A stretch of DNA of 64,000 bases from Eutreptiella sp. 'Long Island Sound 2002' (GCA_964036045.1 OZ038388.1:2974435-3038434), one strand, 5' to 3'; positions 39,351 to 49,291 are shown, numbered from the stretch's first letter. Numbers and translations are program-made. The notes: a model not told the origin generated them from the letters alone.

Positions 39351-42340
39351 TGGCTAATGCACCTTACATCCCTTTCCACATCCTGCAATGGCACCAAGGG
39401 AATCTGGGCTTCCAAGGAAACACCAAAGGTGATGCAGTGCACCGTTGTGTCCTGATGAGGCCTGCTCTGCACAGCAAAAAATGTTTGCACGGCCCCCATG
39501 GCAAAACATTACACATCCTTGTGTTGTTGGTCCAGAGTAGATTGTGCTTTTCCTTGCAGTTGCTGCCTCTTGGGCTGAAACATTTTTGTTGTCATCCAAT
39601 GGGGCCAAATAAACGTGGCAGTCCCCCATGGTTTCCCACTTTGGGCACAACCATCTTGAGAAACACACAAGGGTAGTATGTAATGTGTGCACAGAACAGT
39701 ATCAACAGCAAGCAGGTCTACCATTGCAAACAATGGTGTGCCTAATGCACCTTACATCACTTCCCTGCATCCTACAATGGCACCAAGGGAATCTGGGCTT
39801 CCAAGGAAAAGGTGATGCATTGCACCATTGTGTCCTGATGTAGCCTGCTTTGCATAGCAACTAATGGCCCCCATGGCACAGAATTACACGCACTTGTGTC
39901 TTTGGTCCAGATTCCCTTTGTACTTGGGCACAAACATCAACCATCTTGAGAAAGACACGAGAGCAGTATGTAATAAGGGCAGAGTACAGTATTAACAGCA
40001 AGGGGGGCTACTAGTGCACACAATGGTATGCCTAATGCACCTTACATCCCTTTCCTGCATCCTACAATGGCACCAAGCGAATCTGGGCTTCCAAGGAAAC
40101 ACCAAAGGTGATGCATTGCACCGTTGTGTCCTGATGAGGCCTGCATTTCACAGCAAACAATGTCTGTATGGCCCCCATGGCAAAACATTACACATCCTTG
40201 TGTTGTTGGTCCAGAGTAGATTGTGCAGTTCCTTGCAGTTGCTGCCTCTTGCGCTGAAACATTTTTGTTGTCATCCAATGGGGCTAAATAACAGTGCCAG
40301 TCCCCCATGGTTTCCCACTTTGGGCACAACCATCTTGAGAAACACACAAGGGTAGTATGTAATGTGTGCACAGAACAGTATCAACAGCAAGCAGGTCTAC
40401 CATTGCAAACAATGGCGTGAGCAATGCACCTTACATGACTTCCCACATCCTGCAATGGCACCAAGGGAATCTGGGCTTCCAAGGAAACACCAAAGGTGAT
40501 GCATTGCACCATTGTGTCCTGATGAGGCCTGCATTTCACGGCAAACAATGTGTGTATGGCCCCCATGGCACGGAATCAACACGTCCTTGTGTCTTTGGTT
40601 CAGATTCCCATATGTCTCCTCCAGTCATGGCCTCCCAGACACAAACATCAACCGTCTTGAAAATCATAAGGGGGTATGTTGTCATGTGTGCACAAAACAG
40701 TGTTAACAGCAAGCAGGTCTACTAGTGTACACAATGGTGTGCCTAATGCACCTGACATCCCTTTCCACATCCTACAATGGCACCAAGGGAATCTGGGCTT
40801 CCAAGGAAACACCAAAGGTGATGCAGTGCACCATTGTGTCCTGATGAGGCCTGCTCTGCACAGCAAACAATGTCTGTATGGCCCCCATGGCAAAACATTA
40901 CACATCCTTGTGTTGTTGGTCCAGAGTAGATTGTTCTTTTCCTTGCAGTTGCTGCCTCTTGGGCTGAAACTTTTTTGTTGTCATCTAATGGGGCTAAATA
41001 ACAGTGCCAGTCACCCATGGTTTCCCACTTTGGGCACAACCATCTTGAGAAATACACAAGGGTAGTATGCAATGTGTGCACAGTACAGTATCAACAGCAA
41101 GCAGGTCTACCATTGCAAACAATGGTGTGCCTAATGCACCTTACATCACTTCCCTGCATCCTACAATGGCACCAAGGGAATCTGGGCTTCCAAGGAAACA
41201 CCAAAGGTGATCCATTGCACCATTGTGTCCTCTTGTAGCCTGCTTTGCATAGCAACTAATGGCCCCCATGGCACAGAATTATACGTACTTGTGTCTTTGG
41301 TCCAGATTCCCTTTGTACTTGGGGCCCAGGGGGGCGACTACGACTGGTCCTGATGCGACATCCCCCCCCCAGCTATCTGTCAAAACTCGGAGGGGGGGGG
41401 AGTTGGGGCGGGGGGGGGGGGGGGGTATTGGCAGCTTCGCCGGGGGTTGGGGGATGGGGCTGCGCGCAACCCACTCCTATCACTTGCATACCTCAAGGGG
41501 GTGTCTGGGGGCTTTGGGGTATAGAGGTATGTATGTGATAATAGCGATATCTTGTCTTTGCCAGGAAGCAACTCTTAAGGTCTTAAGGACTAAAGGCATA
41601 GTACCCCTCTCGTTGAAGCATGGGACAAAAAATTTGGTGCCATTGGCGCCATGGCCCCCACACTGCTATCTTTCAAAACTCGAGAGGGGGGGGGGGGGGG
41701 GCGTGGGGGGTGTCGCAGGCAAAGACCTGGCCGGGCCGCCCCCCCAGGACTTGGGCACAAACATCAACCATCTTGAGAAACACACGAGAGTAGTATGTAA
41801 TATGTGCACAGTACAGTATTAACAGCAAGGGGGGCTACTAGTGCTGACAATGGTATGCCTGCTGCACCTTACATCACTTCCCACATCCTGCAATGGCACC
41901 AAGGGAATCTGGGCTTCCAAGGAAACACCAAAGGTGATGCAGTGCACCATTGTGTCCTGATGAGGCCTGCTCTGCACAGCAAACAATGTCTGTATGGCCC
42001 CCATGGCACGGAATCAACACGTCCTTGTGTCTTTGGTTCAGATTCCCATATGTCTCCTCCAGTCATGGCCTCCCAGACACAAACATCAACCATCTTGAGA
42101 ATCATAAGGGGGTATGTTGTCATGTGTGCACAAAACAGTGTTAACAGCAAGCAGGTCAACTAGTGCACACCATGGTGTGCCTAATGCACCTTACATCCCT
42201 TTCCACATCCTACAATGGCACCAAGGGAATCTGGGCTTCCAAGGAAACACCAAAGGTGATGCAGTGCACCGTTGTGTCCTGATGAGGCCTGCTTTGCAAG
42301 GCAAGTGGCAGAGAATTCCACATTCCTGTGTCCGCAGTCT
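39351..42340. repeat. Mixed and decaying right end of the array
   Basis: B, C and A modules reappear with more divergence. There is a 6-bp deletion in the A-rich part of a C module (about 39810), TAG-containing variants such as CCTCTTGTAGCCTGC (41229), and two chimeric A/B modules. The last copy (from about 42178) is C-like but diverges after GGCCTGCTTTGCA and fades by about 42340. More variation at the edge than in the middle is typical of satellite arrays. Confidence 0.85.
41324..41748. mobile_element. 425-bp G/C-tract-rich insertion in a C module
   Basis: A C module is interrupted after CTTTGTACTTGGG and resumes with ACTTGGGCACAAAC. ACTTGGG (7 bp) is present on both sides (41317-41323 and 41749-41755) but once in intact modules, so it looks like a target-site duplication. 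The insertion ends are weakly inverted (CCCAGGGGGGCG and its approximate complement CGCCCCCCCAGG). Inside, a segment containing GCTATCT, TCAAAACTCG and a long G run occurs twice (about 41374 and 41661). No ORF resembles a transposase, so this would be a nonautonomous element. Confidence 0.75.
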
Positions 42341-44500
42341 AGCACAGATTATGGCGGTCCCCTGTGTTTCCACCACAAAGCAACTATTTACAGGATATGC
42401 CTTTCCTCTGCACAACAAGGAGAAATATGTACTGTGTGCAGCGCTTTTGGTAGTAGCCATATTTCATACCCAGAAAGGCTATGACTTTCCGAGAGCAGAA
42501 AAAATGGACCAAAACACAATCGATCCAAGGAGTCAAATCTTTGGCACAGTACATTGTCATCATTGTCATCCTTTTGGTGGGGGGGCATCATCATCTGCCC
42601 AAGCCACCACTGTACAAATGAGATACAAACTCAAGAGTATTCATCATAATTTCTGAGATGACCTCCATACAGGACAGTTGCGGATACAGTTCTTGCCTGG
42701 AAGCTGGCTTGTTGGTAATACAAAGTACAACTATTGTGTATTCCCAGCTACGAGTAACTATAAAACATGAGGACGAAATGAAAACCTGCGATGCAGTTGC
42801 TTTTCGTTGTTCACCACCCTGATCGCATCCACCGCAACGGAATGCGTGCGCCGGTAAGCAAAGTAGACCAGAAGCCCATGGGGACTCAGGTTCCGAAATG
42901 TTCCACCGATACCGAATGCAGCATTGGTTTGTGGTGGAGACTGCAAAGGGTTGTGCCTCAATGCCCCATGCTTGTGGGGAATCACACAGAACATAATCGG
43001 AATATCAGCGATATAATACATTGGAAGCAGGGTAATGATGGAGTAGAAAAGTAGTACAGTTGTAATACAAATGCACCCTCGAGAAAAAGCCCCAAACTCT
43101 CACACATTGTATCTTCTTCTCTGGCAGAATGCTGGGCAGGTTCATGTGGGGCACAAATAGCCTGTGCACCTGAAATCTCAGGCGAGCACAAGATTCAAGA
43201 GGGTTCTTATACACACACGGTCACAGGTATCGCCGTAGGCTTTGCACACTGTTGTGCATGCCGGCAAAAACCAACGCTGTTTGCCGCTGTTTTCTCAGAA
43301 AAGTGCAACTGCCGTGAGATCCAATCATGAAAATCAGTGTTGCAAAGTCCGTCATGCACCAGATTTGAGTCCGGTATGTTCAACATGGGAGGGAGGAGGG
43401 TCAGTGCGGCGAAACTAGAGGGCGAACCTCGGAATGTGCTCGATGCATTGGCTGATACCGATAACAGTCCTGGAGTAAAAAAATGGGAAGGCGAGAAAAA
43501 AGGGGCAGTAGAGGGAGCTGGAGAAAGGGATGTCAGGTTTGCAGTGGTCCTGACCCCATGCCTGGAACTGAGGGAAGCGGGGGAGGGGGTCGATGGGGGT
43601 ACCAGGAGTGGACTTAGGCAGGGGGGGCGGATGACCGTGAACGGACCAAATGGTAATGACAGAGCACTAGCTGTCCATTCCAAACTGCGTCTGACAACAT
43701 ACGTAGGTCGTGCCCAGGCAGTGTTTGGAAGAGGGCAGGGCCACAAGTGGTCAGGTCAGGTCCAACCGCGCGTGCCGCTCCACGGTTTTCATCGCCCAGT
43801 GTTCCCACGTCCATGGTCCACCAATTGTTCGATCCACGGTGCGTGTGCGCTGAGCGTTCACTTGGTTGGATGGGGCTAGAGGCAAGGCCTGTTCCTTATT
43901 TTTGGTGTCGCAGGGGCTTTGGCCTGACACCCACACACCCACCCACTCAGCCCCCCCAAAAAGATCTTGAACCACTTTTTGGCGTGGGGGAAATCAAATG
44001 TGGCTAGGCGGCCTTTCACGGGACCGATCCCCGCCCCCCCCCCCCCGTCAGAAAATCATTCCTCACAAACAGAGCCTGGCCCACAAGTCATTGAAGCCTT
44101 GATTTGACACTTCCCATCATATCCCCCTATCCCAAGAGGCCTGCAGGCTGAAAAGCGCCAACTGAAAACGCCGGGGCCCAGAGAAGGATCCAGGAGAACG
44201 GGCAGCAATGCAGCTGTGGCGTGTATTGCTGAAACAGTGCGCAGTGCGAAACCCACAAAAACGAAGGGCATGGAGCCCCAGCCTCTCAGTTTCATATCCT
44301 TCGGAGCATGCGAACGGTCACACAGCCCCAGGCCAGGGGTCCATTGCTTAAGCAGACAGTACAGAGACAACTCACAAAATTGCCGCAATAAAAAACGAAG
44401 GGGTCTCCATCGTCGTGAGGTCCGCAGGCCCAGGCTGGCGCAGCATAGACCAGGCGGGTTCTCAAAGAACCAGCCTCTGCCGGACAGTGGCCTCAGTCCA
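42341..44500. other. Stretch without confidently recognised gene
   Basis: Between the array and the PhyH gene I find no RNA gene and no recognised domain. The stretch holds the hydrophobic open frame described separately (42758-43100, minus), a proline- and serine-rich minus-strand open frame at 43207-43746 and a C run of about 14 at 44033-44046. Confidence 0.4.
42758..43100 (-). other. Possible exon of an unrecognised membrane protein
   Basis: The minus strand is open from about 43100 to 42758. It starts with a hydrophobic run (VLLFYSIITLLP followed by IPIMFCVIP) that could form one or two membrane helices. A more polar segment with NAAFGIGGTF and LLVYFAY follows. The first ATG lies only at 43021. 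There is no match to a family I know and no clear splice sites, so it may be a decayed exon or chance. Confidence 0.2.
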
Positions 44501-45436
44501 TTAGGCGCCCACCAATAGGGAGACGTCCTCGCTGCAGGCTGTGCTGAGCTGGGGCGATCGATACCCATCCGGAGCGTAGACGACGGGGAAAAAGGTCTCA
44601 TCCACCTGCGTGCTGCCATGGAGGGCGTACCTTCCGTAAATGTAGTCGGGGGCCGGCTCACCCCGGAACTGGACATCGCGCCGCAACAGGTGCACTGCCA
44701 GGGCCCTCCTGTGCGTCTCCGGGGACCGATTGGGGCCGCTGCCATGCCAAGTGTCCCCGTGGTGCAGGAGACAGCCGCCCAGGGGCACACTCGGCATCTC
44801 GAACTGCACGTTGTTGGAGTCGATGCCGACGGCTTTGGCGGCGGCGTGGACCGCCGCCCGATGGTCCGAGTCCGTGTGGAAGCTGGAGTCCGTTGCGGTC
44901 TCCGTGGCCTGCGCCCGCCACTTGTGAGAGCCCAAGGCGTACTCCACTGCGCCGTTTTCGGGCGTCGCCTCGTCCAGGGCAATCCACACGGTCACGGAGT
45001 TGTTCTCGTACGGGAGGAACTGCGTACTGATGTAGGCTGAGTCCTGGTGGTAGCCGATGCCCCGTGCCCCGGGTGGCTTCCAAAGCACATCGTCCTGCGC
45101 GATGCGGGCGCCCTGCTCCCAGCCCATGAGCTGGGAGGCAAGGCCGCCCAGCGCCTCGGACAGCGCCATAGAAGCCACCAGCCGGTCGCACTTCCACCCA
45201 TTGACAATCTCTCGCGCAGCACTCGGGAAGCTGAGGCCCTCCCGCCAGTGCCATTCATCGGGGTATACCCCGGTTTCAAACTTCCCAGCGAACAGGCCCC
45301 CGAAACGGTCGCGGATTCGGATGGCCAAATCGGGTGCGATCAGACGAGGCAGGCACAAATACCCAACGGAATGAAACTGTTGGATTTGGGCGGCCGAGAG
45401 CATCGTCAGAGACCCAGAGGCACACAAAGGGTCGCT
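44501..45436 (-). CDS. Phytanoyl-CoA dioxygenase (PhyH) family protein, main exon
   Basis: The frame encodes a complete PhyH-fold oxygenase. From the ATG at 45403 it is 300 residues and ends in TAA at 44501. The Fe(II) triad is visible: His119 and Asp121 in GYHQDSAY, and distal His220 in TWHGSGPNRS. Arg232 or Arg233 in HRRALAVHL fits the 2-oxoglutarate carboxylate ligand. The N-terminal LSAAQIQQFHSVGYLCLP is the usual start of this domain. Family members use Fe(II), 2-oxoglutarate and O2 to hydroxylate lipids or small metabolites; the substrate here cannot be predicted. In-frame sequence continues upstream to a strong splice acceptor (pyrimidine tract, then TTCTTCTGCAG) at 45437, so the exon may start at 45436 and be joined to a 5' exon at 45601-45726. 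If not spliced, ATG-45403 is the best start. Confidence 0.9.
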   Translation of the reverse strand, partial: SDPLCASGSLTMLSAAQIQQFHSVGYLCLPRLIAPDLAIRIRDRFGGLFAGKFETGVYPDEWHWREGLSFPSAAREIVNGWKCDRLVASMALSEALGGLASQLMGWEQGARIAQDDVLWKPPGARGIGYHQDSAYISTQFLPYENNSVTVWIALDEATPENGAVEYALGSHKWRAQATETATDSSFHTDSDHRAAVHAAAKAVGIDSNNVQFEMPSVPLGGCLLHHGDTWHGSGPNRSPETHRRALAVHLLRRDVQFRGEPAPDYIYGRYALHGSTQVDETFFPVVYAPDGYRSPQLSTACSEDVSLLVGA

Positions 45437-45600
45437 CTGCAGAAGAAGAGGGCGCGTGGACGTAAGACTTTGGGTGACTTGTCAGACCCTCTCAGAACCG
45501 CGCAAGAAGGCCTGGGTCAGTCTTTAGCAGTCCGTCACATGGGTGAGAGGGTGACCAATGGTGTAATGGTCCGATTGTCAGCAGCACGCTATCACATCAC

Positions 45601-45726
45601 CCCTGCGGGAGGCACACAGGACCTGTGCAATAGCAATGCCTTGCAGGGCAGTCTTGAGACGCGCCCAAGTCTGCCTAACACCGCCGTTGACACAGCTCCA
45701 GTTCCTTTCCTGTCGCCTGAGTCCAT
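45601..45726 (-). CDS. Putative 5' exon of the PhyH gene (N-terminal extension)
   Basis: An ATG in a favourable context (GCCACCGCAATGG) opens a 42-codon frame ending at GCAGGG before a GTGATG donor. Splicing over 164 bp to the acceptor at 45437 keeps phase 0 and would give a protein of about 353 residues. The predicted N terminus has several Arg and Lys, and Ala, Leu and Ser but no acid after residue 5, as in many organelle-targeting peptides. A TTATAA lies about 95 bp upstream of the ATG. No transcript evidence is available, so this remains a model. Confidence 0.4.
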
Positions 45727-45817
45727 TGCGGTGGCTTGACCCAAACAAAAATGCACCCGTCCCGCTGCCCTTGTCCTGTTGGGTTCGGTTGAGGTAGGGA
45801 GCAGTGATGGGGGGGGG

Positions 45818-45826
45818 GTTATAATT
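45818..45826 (-). promoter_or_regulatory. Candidate TATA box of the PhyH gene
   Basis: AATTATAAC on the minus strand lies about 95 bp upstream of the proposed first ATG (45726), just beyond a run of nine or more C. Position and sequence fit a core promoter, but the motif is short and AT-rich DNA surrounds it. Confidence 0.25.
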
Positions 45827-47034
45827 TGCACATTGCTGAACAGAAGCAACACATTGTTTTGGTTAAGAAACACATTGCGCCGCAAAATTGTGTCGTTTGT
45901 CACCCCAAATTCATACACCAGTCCGAATACCATTTTGCAAACCAGTTGGACTTCAGTTTAAACACCAATTTTCAAGTTAGCAGTTCCGTTTTGTTCACCA
46001 GTAATCGTTCTTTCTTCTTTTTGTTTTATACAACAGGCCTACGCTAAGTAGCGGTGGGGCACTCGAGTTCACAACCCGGTCTCTACATCAATGCTGCAGG
46101 GCGCAGTACATTCAATCGATGAACCGTGCACCCCGTAGGGTTGATGTAGATCTGTGCCTGCAGAGAATACTAGAGAATACTGATGCATGGTAGTGCATGG
46201 TAGTGCAGTAGGTACTGCCACGCCGAAGCGAGTCATATGAGTTGTGTCAATAAGCCTGTAGCAAAAGGTCATCATTTTGCATCTGATTCAGTTCGTAACA
46301 TCAATGGAAATGCATACATGGGCATCTTGCATGTGATCGAGTTCGTATCATCCATGGAAATGCATACGTGGACATTCACACTCTGGGGCCTACAAGTGCA
46401 ATCCCCGTGTGTTGGGGCTATGAGCATAGCGGCTGGTTGTACACGGGGCAGGGGTTCTTTCTCCATAGGGTTGTGGGGGGGGAGGACAAGTTGCTGTACT
46501 GTTTGCCTACAAGAACCGTAGGTACTGGCGCCTGGAAATGTACTTTTGGCAGCCTCAGTGTAGAGGCGGTGCTACCGGCGGGGGCACTGAGGTCGCCAGT
46601 TCGACTCCCGCTGAAGCAGAAGAAGAATACGATGAAGAGATGCGCCAGCCATCGGCCGGCCGCACAGGTGGCGGAGCATGCTACTACAGGTGTGGTGCTG
46701 CGGCTTTTTGTAGTGCGGTGTGTTGCATGGGAGAAAAATATGATGACGAGACGGGCCACCCATCCACCGGCGGTACCAGTGGTGGAGCGGGTTGCTGAAG
46801 GGGGCTGAAGGGGTTTCTGTTCACCAGTAATCTTTCATGGAACTCATGGACATTGCTTGCTGTGTCGCTAGTACTTTGTTCCTTGATGCAGGCCGCATGC
46901 AACCAACGTGTTGCTTCAGGGGGTGTTAATGCACGGTGCGGCACTGTTTTGATGTTTTGGGGATTTTACGTGGTGAAGAGGACCTCTCAAAACCACCATG
47001 GCAAGAATTCCTAGAGGCTTGTGGATGGTTCCTA
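45827..47034. other. Intergenic stretch, no recognised gene
   Basis: No gene is recognised. At 46010-46035 the plus strand has a good splice-acceptor-like pyrimidine tract ending TATACAACAG, but no credible exon follows. Short duplications (AGAGAATACT twice near 46160; GCATGGTAGT twice near 46186) and the 50-bp tandem duplication listed separately lie here. Confidence 0.4.
46280..46376. repeat. Two-copy 50-bp tandem duplication
   Basis: Two imperfect copies (46280-46329 and 46330-46376) share GAGTTCGTA or CAGTTCGTA, ATCAATGG or ATCCATGG, and AAATGCATAC. The second differs at about ten positions. No coding role is apparent. Confidence 0.7.
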
Positions 47035-47394
47035 GGGGGAATGTTTGCCCGGCGCGCGCCTGGCACGCTACTTTTCTATTAACTATCCCGACTTCAGCCC
47101 CAGATTTACCCTCTCATGGAGAAGCCCCCCAAGTAGACACATTGTACTGTACACCTTCCCTACAAAGCACGTTGCATAATAAAGCAATATCCGTGAATTC
47201 AGCAACTCCAACTGTCATTTGTATTGTACTTAACAAACAACATTGGTCCCACAAGTGTGGGTGTCAATACATTCATTACAATAGTGCTCCTTACACTCAT
47301 CACAAACTGCGACGGTGGAGCGCCTTTGGCAACACAACACACACACTTCTGCCTCATCCTCTGCCTCATCTTGCGTGGCGGCCAGTTTCTTTGG

Positions 47395-47757
47395 TCAGTC
47401 CAAACATGAGGCGGGACATGCTCCCATGGTCCGTAGGGGGGGGTGACAGACTTGCCTCCGGATGCAAAACTGTGTAAAATGCAACAAAATGCAAACTGAC
47501 TGGTGCAACTCATTGGGGCCGCCACGCCAGATGTTCCTAACCAAACCCCAACGCCACAACCGAGCAAACAGCTGCTCAATGCGTGCCCTGTACCACCCGT
47601 GCACGGCATTGTAACATTGTTGGCGGGCTGTCAAAGTGCCATTCTTTCTTCCAATAAATGGCACAATGACATGAATCCGGCCTTTATAAGCACCATCATG
47701 GCCCTCAACTTCAAAATCAAAAATTTTACCTCGGGTACGAGAAGGTCCATACCCATC
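47395..47757 (-). pseudogene. C-terminal remnant of a DDE transposase (DDE_Tnp_4/Harbinger- or IS5-like)
   Basis: The minus-strand frame is open for 120 residues. It contains GHDGAYKGRIHVIVPF, which fits the second or third acidic residue region of DDE transposases, and about 40 residues later WYRARIEQLF, which fits the final catalytic Glu with its usual R-x-x-x-E context. A Trp- and Arg-rich tail follows. An in-frame TGA at 47758-47760 cuts it off upstream. Beyond that the frame runs into the tandem duplication, and no N-terminal domain is seen. Superfamily placement rests on motif order alone. No element in this window could supply an intact enzyme. Confidence 0.65.
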
Positions 47758-47807
47758 TCAAACAAATCAAAACATCTGCTGATGTCCCTGGGGCCAAGGG
47801 GCAAATC

Positions 47808-48225
47808 CCAACTCGAGGGGCCACGCAACAAAGCGTGGATTGTCCCGGGTTCCTCAATAGCACCGGAAGGTTGGGGCCCAAAAGAGGGCGGGAATGCTAC
47901 GTCACCCCTGCATTCTCGGGGTTCCCCAACAAAGGGGACAAAATCAGAAGTCATAACCTACGCTAGGGGTCACCATCATGCTCCTAGTATCTCAAAGAAT
48001 GGGTCCCTAACCCCAACTCGAGGGACCATGCAAGAAAGCGTGGATTCAAAGATTGTCCCGGTTTCCTCAATAGCACCGGAAGGTTGGGGCCCAAAAGAGG
48101 GCGGGAATGCTACGTCACCCCTGCATTCTCGGGGTTCCCCAACAAAGGGGACAAAATCAGAAGTCAAAACCTACGCTAGGGGTCACCATGATGCTCCTAG
48201 TATCTCAAAGTATGGGTCTCTAGTA
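47808..48225. repeat. Two-copy tandem duplication of about 205-213 bp inside transposon copy 2
   Basis: Two units both run from CCAACTCGAGGG through CACCGGAAGGTTGGGGCCC to GCTCCTAGTATCTCAAAG. The second carries an 8-bp insertion before GATTGTCCCG and a few substitutions. Copy 1 of the transposon has only the sequence after the second unit. Confidence 0.85.
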
Positions 48226-48399
48226 CAACCAGACGCCCAAATAGCTGCACTGCGCTAAGTGCGCCCCCTTAGTGCACCCCCTAAAAGGCCACTGGTGGGG
48301 CACGGGTCCAAAAAGATGCCCGTGGGTGGTTGCTGCCACTTTATGGTGGCTTCCTTTGGGCTTCTAGGTGGTTGCTATTGATTGTTCCAGCAGTTAGCA

Positions 48400-48560
48400 G
48401 TGTACGTAATGTGTTGTGGGTGGGTGGGTGGTGGGTGGTCGCTAGCGGATACTGTGTATTGTGTGCTGTGCGCCGTGAATAGTGGTGAGTAGTGCATAGT
48501 CCGGGGTGTGTGGTTATGTGTTGAGTGTTGTGGTGTGGTATGGAGGTGCAATGTGTGGAG
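48400..48560. repeat. Degenerate GT-rich simple repeat
   Basis: The plus strand is a degenerate GT/GGTG-rich tract (GGGTGGGTGGGTGGTGGG and GTGTGTGG blocks). Its complement shares CACACAATACACAGTA with the CA-rich tract at 55755-56112. The two may be diverged members of one low-complexity family in opposite orientation. Confidence 0.6.
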
Positions 48561-48718
48561 TTTATGAGAATATGTGCCCACAACTCCACATTTGCAGATA
48601 TTCTGATGTGCTACTTTACATATCTCAATAATTGACAGCTCCCAACCTTTCAGGGCGGAGGCTGGACTATTGGCCCTGTATTTTACGGCACTCTGTGCTT
48701 CTCCACTATTGCAGCCCC

Positions 48719-49291
48719 TTACCCAATTCCCTTCCATAATATGTGAAAATCCATCCTCAAGTGGTCTTGGGCCCCTAGGGCCCGCAGGTGGGGGAATGGA
48801 TGGCATACCGCATGACTTCTCCACCCACCTTGTACCTCCGTCACTCTAACAATCATGGCCTCCAACACCACCTCCATCTTCGTGGCGCACAACAGAGATG
48901 CTGCAAAGTTTCCCAAACTTCCGAACTCCATGCGCGCCTTCAGCCATTCTTGGGCACCTAGGCACCCTGTGCACGACGCTGTGTCTCCCTGCTTTGGCTT
49001 GACATTCAGCCCTGGACACAAGCATGATGCACACTGCACCCCGTATTTATTTTGGGTGATGGGCTTCTGCTGTGCCCGTGCACAGCACGTGCACACGATG
49101 CACGGTGCTTTCTTCTGGTACAGGTAATAGCTGGTTTGTAAATGCTCCCCAATCGATGGCATACACCATGGGCATCGCAGGGTGCACTGCAGATGCTGCA
49201 GAGAAAGACGTCCCATTGTCACCATCTTGTGCTGAAGCATCCCCTTGGCCCATGACGGATGATACTGGTTGATACCCAGAGCAGGAGCCAC
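48719..49291 (-). pseudogene. Cys-rich ORF remnant, possibly from a transposase tail
   Basis: A 190-codon minus-strand frame contains closely spaced cysteines: APCIVCTCCARAQ, then GVQCASCLCPG, then ASCTGCLG, with basic residues between them. That pattern suggests a zinc-binding segment. It is faintly reminiscent of the C-terminal Cys-rich tails of PiggyBac-like transposases, but the spacing is not canonical and no catalytic region is visible. I cannot assign it; it could also be a chance ORF. Confidence 0.25.

Larger units (their letters stand above)
1297..42340. repeat. 41-kb three-module satellite array
   Basis: Head-to-tail copies of three related modules fill this interval. All share a 5' part of about 120 bp (from TGCCTAATGCACC through GATGAGGCCTGC) and a 3' part of about 60 bp (around CATCAACCATCTTGA and GTGTGCAC). 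They differ in the middle. The left edge is sharp: identity starts at CATCCCTTTCC, about 1297. The right edge decays over about 42290-42340. Overlapping ORFs on both strands recur in every copy, but 322, 389 and 295 are not multiples of three and homopolymer-length changes shift frames, so the array is most likely noncoding satellite or macrosatellite DNA. Location (centromeric, subtelomeric or interstitial) cannot be told from the sequence. Copy number may be an assembly estimate. Confidence 0.97.
47035..48322. mobile_element. TA-associated DNA transposon, copy 2 (longest copy, right end truncated)
   Basis: This copy starts after TA (47033-47034) with GGGGGAATGTTTGCCCGGCG. It matches copy 1 (186-660) over its first 340 bp and its last 120 bp. 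Between them lie about 800 bp absent from copy 1: the 3' part of a minus-strand DDE transposase (47395-47757) and a tandem duplication (47808 to about 48225). The right terminus stops at GATGCCCG without the final C run, so about 20 bp are missing and no second TA is visible. It is not autonomous as it stands. Confidence 0.75.

Noticed and set aside
1297-42340. Hundreds of recurring open frames of 60-190 codons on both strands of the array
   Set aside because: Module lengths are not multiples of three, frames shift from copy to copy, both strands are equally open, and no domain or start context is conserved. They follow from low stop-codon density in the repeat.
1297-42340. Modules as exons of a giant repeat protein (conserved GTATGT, CTAAT and CCTTTCC words could suggest short introns)
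   Set aside because: Donor and acceptor phases do not match between successive copies, and B modules contain frame changes in their A run. No consistent spliced frame was found.
1297-42340. CRISPR-like array
   Set aside because: Repeats are 300-390 bp with no short unique spacers; the sequence is eukaryotic with spliced genes.
44056-44982. 308-codon minus-strand frame overlapping the PhyH gene
   Set aside because: Arg/Pro-rich shadow frame of the PhyH coding region; no domain.
46552-46622. Possible tRNA gene with GCCTCAG/CTGAAGC ends
   Set aside because: Six of seven acceptor pairs form and a GTAG/CTAC arm exists, but the T stem and anticodon stem fail.
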